Of a DNA stretch of 64,000 nt, positions 38,701-47,700 are shown in pieces. Source of the stretch: Nocardia xishanensis NBRC 101358. Lineage in GTDB: Bacteria > Actinomycetota > Actinomycetes > Mycobacteriales > Mycobacteriaceae. The notes below the pieces were generated by a model. It saw only the letters and a list, made by a program, of their open reading frames with translations. It was not told where the DNA came from and ran no database searches. The stretch's first letter is position 1. Each line of letters opens with the position of its first letter. The translations under genes and the position numbers were made by a program. The DNA lies in assembly GCF_001613365.1 (NCBI RefSeq), contig NZ_BDCF01000002.1:372001-436000 (forward strand). Reading direction: 5' to 3'.

Positions 38701-41700
38701 ACGAAGCGGTCGAGGATGCGGCACGCCGAGTCCCTGTCGAACGCATGCTCGTGGAATCGGAGGACGATCCGCAGCCCCTGCGCCTCGCCGTCCTCGGACT
38801 GCTTCGGTTCCACGGCCAGGCTCAGCGGGTACGGCGTCGCGTCCACACCGCTGAGTCCGTCCACCCGCAGGCCCGCCGAATCGACGAGCTCCTGTAGCGC
38901 TGTCCGGTCCACGGGGAACGACTGGAAGGTGACGACGGTGTCGAAGAGTTCGGGAAGACCTACGCTGCGGTGGATCTCGGGTAGGCCGATATGGTGATGC
39001 TCCAGCATGCGGGCGTGCCGCGCCTGAATGCCGGTGAGCAATTCGCGCACCGTCATGGTGGGTTCGAGCGGGACTCGCACCGGAATCGTGGTCAGGAACA
39101 TGCCGAGCGTGCGATCGACCAGCGGCAACTCCGGAGGCCGTCCCGACACCGCGGCGCCGAAGATCACGTCGGTCTCCCCGGTCGATACGCGCAGATTCAA
39201 GGCCCAGGCCGCGGCCACCACTGTATTGATGGTGACGGCCGTCTCCGCCGCCACTCGACGGAGTTCCGCGAAACGATCCGCCGCGAGTTCGACCGCGATC
39301 TCGGCGGCGGATACGCCGCTCGCCGCAGCGGATTCGCCGGACACCCGTGTCGGTGCGTCGACATCCGAAAAAGCCTGCGCCCACGCGGCTTTGGAGGCTT
39401 CACTGTCCTGCCGAGCCAGCCAGGACAGATAGTCGCGGTAGGAGGGGGCGGGCCCGGCCGAGTCGATATGCGCGGGCGATCCGTAGTAGTCGAGCAGTTC
39501 TCGCATCAGCAACGGCATCGACCAGCCATCGAGGATCACATGGTGATTCGTGACCAGGAGCCGGAAAGAGCCTGCATCGAGACGGATCAGCGTCAAGCGC
39601 AGGAGCGGAGGAGCCGACAGATCGAATCCCGCCGCCGCGTCCGCCGCCGCAATGGATTCCGGGTCTGCGGGGGATTCCGCATCACCACCACTGGCGAGAT
39701 CGATTTCCCGGAACGGGATTTCGGCATGCTCTAGCACGATCTGGCACGGCCCTGCCGCCGTCTCCACAAAGGCGGCGCGCAGGATGTCGTGCCGGTCGAC
39801 CACGGCCTGGGCGGCACGTCGCAGGCGCTCGGCGTCGACCGCGCCGGAGAATCCGATCATCGTCTGGACGGTGTAGTTGTCCCCGGCATCAGGGTCGAAC
39901 GTCGAGTCGAAGTACATCCCGGATTGCATGGGCGACAACGGCCATATGCCGGACAGGCCGTGGTGCTGCCGTTCGAGCCGATCGATGTCCTCCGCCGTCA
40001 GCGTGACGAGCGGATCATCCGAGGTGCGATCCGCCGTCGGGCGTCGCGGGGGTTCCTCGATGATCACCGGAGCCGCATCGCGGCCCGCCAGTGCGGCGAG
40101 GGCGGCAACCGTCTTGGCTTCGAACACATCTCGCGGTGTGAACGTGAGCCCGGCGGATCTCGCCAGCGCCACCAGTCGCATCGAGACGATGCTGTCCCCG
40201 CCGAGCGCGAAGAAGTTGCTGTCGGCGGACACCGTGTCGAGATGAAGCACCTCGGCGAACAGTTGCGCCACGAGTTGCTCCGTAGGCGTGGACGGCGCTC
40301 TGCCGCCCGTGGCGTCGGCAGCGAAGGCGCGCTGGCGCAACGCTTTCCGATCGATCTTGCCCGTGGGCGTGCGCGGCATCTCCTCGAGCCGCACGATCGC
40401 CGTGGGATTCATATAGCGGGGTAACCCGGCCGCGAGATCGTCACCGATTGCCGCCACATCCACCTCGGAGCCCGGCGCCGAGCTGACATAGGACACCAGA
40501 ACCGGTTCGCCCGCGGGCCCTTGCACCGCGACAGTGGCGACGCTCGCCACGTCCGGGTGCCTGGCTATGTGGGCATCGATTTCCCCCGGCTCGATCCGCA
40601 GGCCGTGAATCTTGACCTGCTGATCGCAGCGGCCCAGGTATTCCAGTGCCAACCCGGCGGGTCCGCGCACCCAGCGCACGGAGTCACCGGTGCGGTAGAT
40701 CCGCTCGCCGCGGGTGGATCGCGGATCCGCGACGAAGCGCGACGCGGTCACGCCCGGTCGATCGATGTACCCGCGGGCAAGTCCGGGACCACCGACATAG
40801 AGTTCGCCCGCGACACCGACCGGCACCGGCCGCAGCCACGTGTCGAAAACCACCGCGGACGCACCGCGGATCGGGCCACCGATCGTCACCGGCTCGCCGG
40901 GCACGAGGGCATCCGACCCCGTCGCCCAGATCGTGCACTCGGTCGGTCCGTAATGATTCATCAACCGTCGCCCATGGCCCCATCGGTACACGGTGTCCGG
41001 CCCGGTCGCTTCGCCGACGACCGCGAGCGTTGTCAACGAGGGTGTGCGAGATGGATCCATCGTGTTCAGCACGGACGGGGTGATGATCGCGTGCGAAACC
41101 CGCTGGGACCGAAGCAGTTCCTCGAGGTCGGCCCCGCCGTACACCTCCGGCGGCGCCACGACCAGACATGCGCCGCTGCCGTGCGCCAACAGCAACTCCG
41201 ACAGGAAGGCGTCGAAGCCCGGCGACGCGACCTGCAACACGCGCGAATCCGCATCCACACCGAAGGCGTCGGCGTGCGCCGCGACCAGTCCGGCCAGACC
41301 GCGATGGCTGAGGTAGACCGCTTTCGGTTTGCCGGTCGAACCGGACGTATAGATCGCGTATGCCGCGTGGTCGGCGGACAGCCGGTCGGTGTAGGCCGGA
41401 CCGGATAGATCATCGTGAGCGTCCGAAGCCGGAGCATCCAGCAGCATCCAATCGACAGTATCCGGAAGCTGTTGCGCCACAGCGCTGGTCGTCACGCCCA
41501 GACCGGTCCCCGAGTCGGACAACAATTCACCGATCCGCGCGGCGGGATTGCCAGGATCCAACGGAAGGAAGGCGGCGCCGGTCTTCGCCACCGCCCAGAT
41601 CGCGACGACCAGTTCGGCCGAACGGGGCACGGCCACCGCGACGATCGACTCGGCGCGAGCACCACGGCCGGCCAACACGCGAGCGAACGCGTCGGCGCGA

Positions 41701-44700
41701 CGCTCCAGCTCACGATAGGTCCACGTGGTGCCACCGCACCGGACAGCCACGGCATCCGGATACCTCCCCGCCGTGCCCCACAGAATGTCGCGCAGCACGA
41801 GCTGCGCGGCAGGCTCCTCGCCGCCTACCGAAAGCAGCTCCGCACGTTCGGAATCCCGGCAGGAGGAGATCGCGGCGACCTTCCGGGCGGGATCGCCGAC
41901 GATCTGCTTCAGCAGCAGCTCGAATCGTTCGAGCAGTGTGCGCGCATCGTCGGCATCGAATCGGTCGGTGGCGAATTTCAGTGTCACCGTGTAGGTGCCG
42001 GGCTCGTCGGCGTCCGGTTGCCCGTCTCGGCCGGCCTGCGGCGGGGTCACCTGCAAACTCAGCGGATAAGGCGTGGCATCGTGTGCGTCGATCTCGACGA
42101 GCCGCAGTCCGGCGTCGGAGAGGTTACGCGCCAACATTTCCCGGCCCAGTGGATAGGACTCGAGTACCGTAGCGGTGTCGAACAGATCGGTGATACCGAT
42201 GGCCCGTTGCAGCTCCGCCAGACCGATGTACTGGTGATCCAGCATCGCGGCCTGCTCGGATTGCACACGGACGAGCAGGTCACCGACGGTTTCGCCGGGT
42301 TCGAGCCGGACCCGGACGGGCAGCGTGTTGACCAGAAGCCCCACCATGCGCTCGATATCCGGAAGCTGCGGCGGGCGCTGGGACAGCGTATTGCCGAACA
42401 CCACGTCCGACCTTCCGGTCATCGCGGCGACCAGCAATGCCCACGCCACCTGCAAGGCCGTGTTGGCGGTGACGCCGTGCGAGCGACCCAGATCGAGAAT
42501 CGCGGCGGTGGTCGCCGCGTCCAGGTTCAGGCCGACCTCACCGGCGTCCGCGGTGGCTGTCCGGTCCGCCGCGCCCGCGACCCGCGTCGGACTGTCGATT
42601 CCGGCGAGCATCTTCCGCCACGCAGCGATCGCGGCGTCGCGATCCCGAGTTTGCAACCACCGCAGATACTCTCGGTACGAACGAGGGGGCGCGAGTTCGG
42701 CGGTATCGCCATCGGAGGCGTACAACGCGAGCAACTCGTGGATCAGCAGAGGCATCGACCAGCCGTCGAGCACGAGATGGTGGTTGGTGACCAGCAGCCG
42801 GAAGTTATCGACGCCGGTGTGCACGAGATGGAATCGCACCAGCGGCGGGTGGGCCGGGTCGAACGGAGCCGCGGCCTCCTTCGCGAGTCGCCGGAGTGCT
42901 TCGTCCCGCCGGCCGGGATCGCCGATATCGGCGACACTCGACTCGCTCCACTGAAACCTCGTGTCGCGCAAGACAATCTGACGCGGCCCATCGGAACTCT
43001 CGACGAACGCGGTCCGCAGGCTGTCGTGGCGGTCGATGAGCACCTGCGCGGCCCGCCGCATCCGCTCCGCATCCACTGGCCCGGCGAACGTCAGCGCCGC
43101 CTGCACGATGTAACCGTCGTCGCCGTCCCGGTCGTAGATCGTGTGGAACAGCAACCCGGCCTGCAGGGCGGTGAGCGGCCAGACGTCGGTCATCGACGGG
43201 TACTCCCGCAACCAGATGTCGATATCGTCCTGCGATACCGCGGTGAGCGGAAAGTCGGAGGGGGTGAAGCCCGGTGTGGTGTCGGATCGGACGTGATCCG
43301 CCAGCGCCGCCAGGGCTCGAGCCCACAGTCCGGCGAGTTCGTCGACGTCGTCGGCATCCAATACCTGCGAGGCGAACTCCCAGGTCGCGTCTAGTTCGAG
43401 TCCGTCGCTGCCTTCCTCGGCGATCGCATTGATGTCGAGCACGGCGGCCAGCGCCATCGCCGGATCGCTCGTCGCGGTCAGTGCGGTGAATTCGGTGGTG
43501 GGGGCCCACGGCCCCGAGCGGTCACCGGCGCCGACCCGCCCGAGGTAGTTGAAGCTGATCTGAGGTTCGGGCAGGCCTGCGAGCTCGGCACTCCCCTGAA
43601 GATCGAGCCAACGCAGCATTTGGTAGCCGATGCCGTTGTCGGGCACCGCACGCAACTGTTCCTTCACCTGTTTTATCGCCAGTCCCGCACTCGGGCCGCC
43701 GGCCAGCGCATCATCGAGATCGATGTCGTCCCATACGATCCGGACCGGGAAGCGGGTGGTGAACCAGCCCACGGTGGCGCTGAGATCCGCGCCGGGCACC
43801 GGCCGCTCTTCGCGGCCGTGCCCCTCCAGCGAGATCACCTCTCCGTCCGCCGCCGTACCGCGCCTGCGTCGCCACGCACCCAGTGCCAGTACCAGAGCCG
43901 CCAGCAGCGGATCGTTGGCACCGCAGTGGAAGCGGTCCGGAATGGTGGTGACAACGGCCTCGGCGATCGCTGCCGGGATGCGCTGATGGACCCGGCCCGC
44001 CGTGGCCCCGACGTCACGATCCGGCAGCAGGCGGCGCGCTCCGAGCAGCTCATCGCCGCGCTCGAGCACGTCTTTCCACAGTTCGAGCTCCGTCGACCGC
44101 CGGTCCGGCGCCTGCGCGACCAGGCCGTGCGCCCATCTCCGGAACGACGTGGTGAGCGGGGCGAAATGCGGTTCGCCACCGTCGGACACCTGCGACCAGG
44201 CCTGCGCGAGGTCGGCCAGGACGATGCGCCACGACACCGCGTCGACGGCGAGGTGGTGGATCACCAGCCACATCAGGTCGGGTCGTGAGCCGTCGCGATC
44301 CCGAAGCCAGACGGCCTGCACGAGCACACCGTTGCCCGGATCCAATCGATCCGCGGCCTCCTGCAAGTGGCGGTCGACTTCGGTGGCGTCACGTCGATCG
44401 AGCCGCACGTCGACCAGCACGGCGTCCGGGGAAACGGCTTCCCGATCGAGTACCTCGACGTACTTATCGTCCGAATCGCCGCCGCGCAGCACGGCGCGCA
44501 ACATATCGTGGCGGTCCAGCAGGGCTCCCACCGCGCGCACGAGTCCCGCTCGATCGACCCCCTCGGGCAGCTGCACGAGCGCGGCCTGCGCGAATCGGTC
44601 GTAGTGACCCCGATCGAGCATTGCCCGCATGATCGGCGACAACGGCATCGAGCCGACGCCGGCGCCGGGCAACTCGGCCAACTCGACGGTGTCGACGGCT

Positions 44701-47700
44701 TCCGTCGCCGTGGCCGCCAAGCCCGCGACGGTCTTGTGCACGAACACGTCCTGGGTGGAGAAACTCAGCCCCTCGGCCTTGGCCCACGCCACCAGCCGGA
44801 TCGACAGAATGCTGTCGCCACCGAGTGCGAAGAAGCTGTCGTCCGCCCCGACCTGGGGCACGCCGAGCACCTCGGCGAACAACCTCGCGACTGTCTTCTC
44901 CCGAGCCGTAGCCGGCGCCCGACCGGCCGGCGCGGTCCCGAATTCGGGCTTCGGCAAAGCGCGGCGATCGACCTTGCCGAACGCGTTCACCGGAAGACTG
45001 TCCAACCCGACGATCACCGCCGGAACCATATGCGGCGGTAGCGAATCGCGAGCGAAGCGCTGGAGTTCGAGCGGATCGATGCGACGGCCATCGACCGGGA
45101 CGACATAGGACGCCAACACGGTTGTACCTACATTGTTCCGTACCGGCACCGTGACGGCGAGATCCACGTCCTCGTGGGTGGTGAGCGCGGCGTCGATCTC
45201 ACCCGGTTCGATCCGGTACCCGCGGATCTTGACCTGGAAATCGCTGCGCCCCATCAGTTCCAGCGTCATCTCCGCGTCGTCACCGGTCCAGCGCGCGATA
45301 TCGCCGGTGCGGTACATCCGCTCGCCGGCGTCGCCGTACGGATCGGCGACGAACCGGGCCGCGGTGTCGACGGGCAGCCGGCTGTATCCACGGGCCAATC
45401 CCGCACCGGCGAGATACAACTCGCCCGCGGTGCCCTTGGGCACCGGCTGGAGCGTTCGGTCCAGCACCATCGCCGAGACGCCACGGATGGGGCCGCCGAC
45501 CGCGTGGGCGCGGCCGGGTCCCAGCATGGCGCCGGCGGCGGTCACGGTGGTTTCGGTGGGACCGTATTCGTTGTACATGGACAGTGAATCCGTCCACCGC
45601 TCGATGACGTGCGGTGGGCATACGTCGCCACCGACCACGACCACACGCAAGTCGGTCGCTGGACCCGGATCCACGGTCGCCAGCATCGTGGGCGTCAGCG
45701 TCAAGTGGGTCACGTGCTCGTCGGCGAGCAGTCGCGTGAGCGGCTCACCGCCGGTCACCTCGGGCGGCACGACAACCAGCGTGGATCCGTTCGCGAAGCA
45801 GGTCAGAAACTGTTCCAGGGACGCGTCGAAACTGGGCGAGAGTGCGTAGGACACGCGCGATGTCGCGCCGAGGCCATACGTGGCGGCGCGGTCGGCAACG
45901 AGATTCGCGAGGCCGGTGTGGGTGACCTGGACGCCCTTTGGGTTCCCGGTGGATCCGGAGGTGTAGGTGATGTAGGCGATGTTGGACGGCCGTAGGGGGC
46001 GGATACGGTCATCGTCGGAAATCGGCCCGCTCGCGGCCTCGCATTCGCCCAGGGTTGCGGGGTCGTCGAGAACCACATGGTGCATCGCTTGCGGGAGCCG
46101 CCCGCGCAGGGCATCGATCGTGATCGCCACTGTCGCACCGCTGTCTGCGATGATGTGGTCTATCCGCTTGGCGGGATACTCGGGGTCCAATTGGACGAAC
46201 GCCGCGCCGCATTTCGCGACCGCCCATGTCGCGACGACCGATTCGACCGAGCGGGACAGCATGATCGCCACCGCCGCCTCCGGTCCACAACCCAGAGCTA
46301 TCAGATGCCGGGCCAGCTGGGAGGATCTGGTGTCCAGCTCGCCGTAGGTCATCGTCTGCCCGGCCGAGGTGATCGCGCACGCATCACGATTCCGATGCGC
46401 GCTCTCGCTCAAAATGTCGGGGAGCAGCCGTGTTTCGACCCCGCTCGGCCCCCGCACCGGCAGCAGCGCTGACCGTTCCTGTATCTCGAGCAGCGGCAGC
46501 CTGTCTACCGGGAATTCCGCTCCCCCGGCCAGGAACTCGTGCAGGAACATGAGGAACCGGCGGTGGTGACCGGCGAGTTCCGCAGGGCTGTAGGCATTCG
46601 GATTTCCCTGGAAGTCGATGTGCGTACTGTCCTTGCCCGCGCCCGGATAGATATTGACGAAGAGGTCGGCGGTTGGGCCCGAGGTGAGAACGTGCAGGCG
46701 TCCTGTCGTGTGGCCGAGCACGACCTCGTTGTCGACCATCATCAGGTTCACGGCCGGCCCGAAGGATGCCGCCTCGTCGCGCGCGATCCCCATATCGCGG
46801 AATATGTCCTCTTGGCGGTAGCGCTGCCGTCGAAGCGCACTCGTCAACTCGCTCAGCACAGCGGCGATCAGCTCGCCGACACTGCGGCCCGCGACCCGCA
46901 CTCGCAGCGGGACCACATTTGCCACCATTCCACCGGAACGGCGCAGCACGGCGGAATGCCGCCCCGAAACCGGCAGGCTCAGCAACACTTCATCGCTTCC
47001 GGTCATCCGCGCGAGGTAGGCGGCGAACGCCGCGACGATGGTCGGTGTCACGCTCGGCCCGTACCCGAGGACGACGCTTTCCAGCAAATGTGCTGTGTCC
47101 TGGGGTAATTCGGAGCTGATCAGCGTCGGATGGATGGTGGCCTTGCCCGTGCGACCGGAAAGGCTGACGACGGGGGGCGCGCCCGCCAGATGCTCCGACC
47201 AGTAGCCGCGGTCGTTGTCGAAACGCTCCGAGACCCGGTACGCCAGGTCCTGCTCGACGACGACCTCCAAGTCCTGTGCCGCGCACGGCGGCGCTTCCTC
47301 GGACTTCACCCACGCGTTGTACAGCTCGGTTATCCGGTGCAGCATGGTTACCGCGGCGAATCCGTCGAGCGCGATATGGTGCGCCCTCTGATACCACAAG
47401 AAATGGCTCGCGCCGACCTGGAAGATCCTGCTCACCATCAGGTCGTCATGCAGCAGGTCGAGTGGAGCCGAATAATCCCGAACCATGATTTCGTGGGCAG
47501 CCGCAATCGGATCGGCGTGTCGGCGCAGGTCGATCAGCGACACCTCGGATCCACGTTCCTGACCGATGAACTGACGTGGCTCTCCATCGACCTCGATCAG
47601 GCGCACATACCCTGATCCGAACTCCCGACCGGCGGTTTTGCATGCCTCGGCCAGCAGTTCCACGTCCAATTCGCCTACGATTTCGACGTATTGGGCCACA

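Noticed and set aside
31275-41408. Large plus-strand frames (up to 865 codons) antisense to the NRPS
   Set aside because: High-GC antisense artefacts, Arg/His/Gln-rich and without homology.
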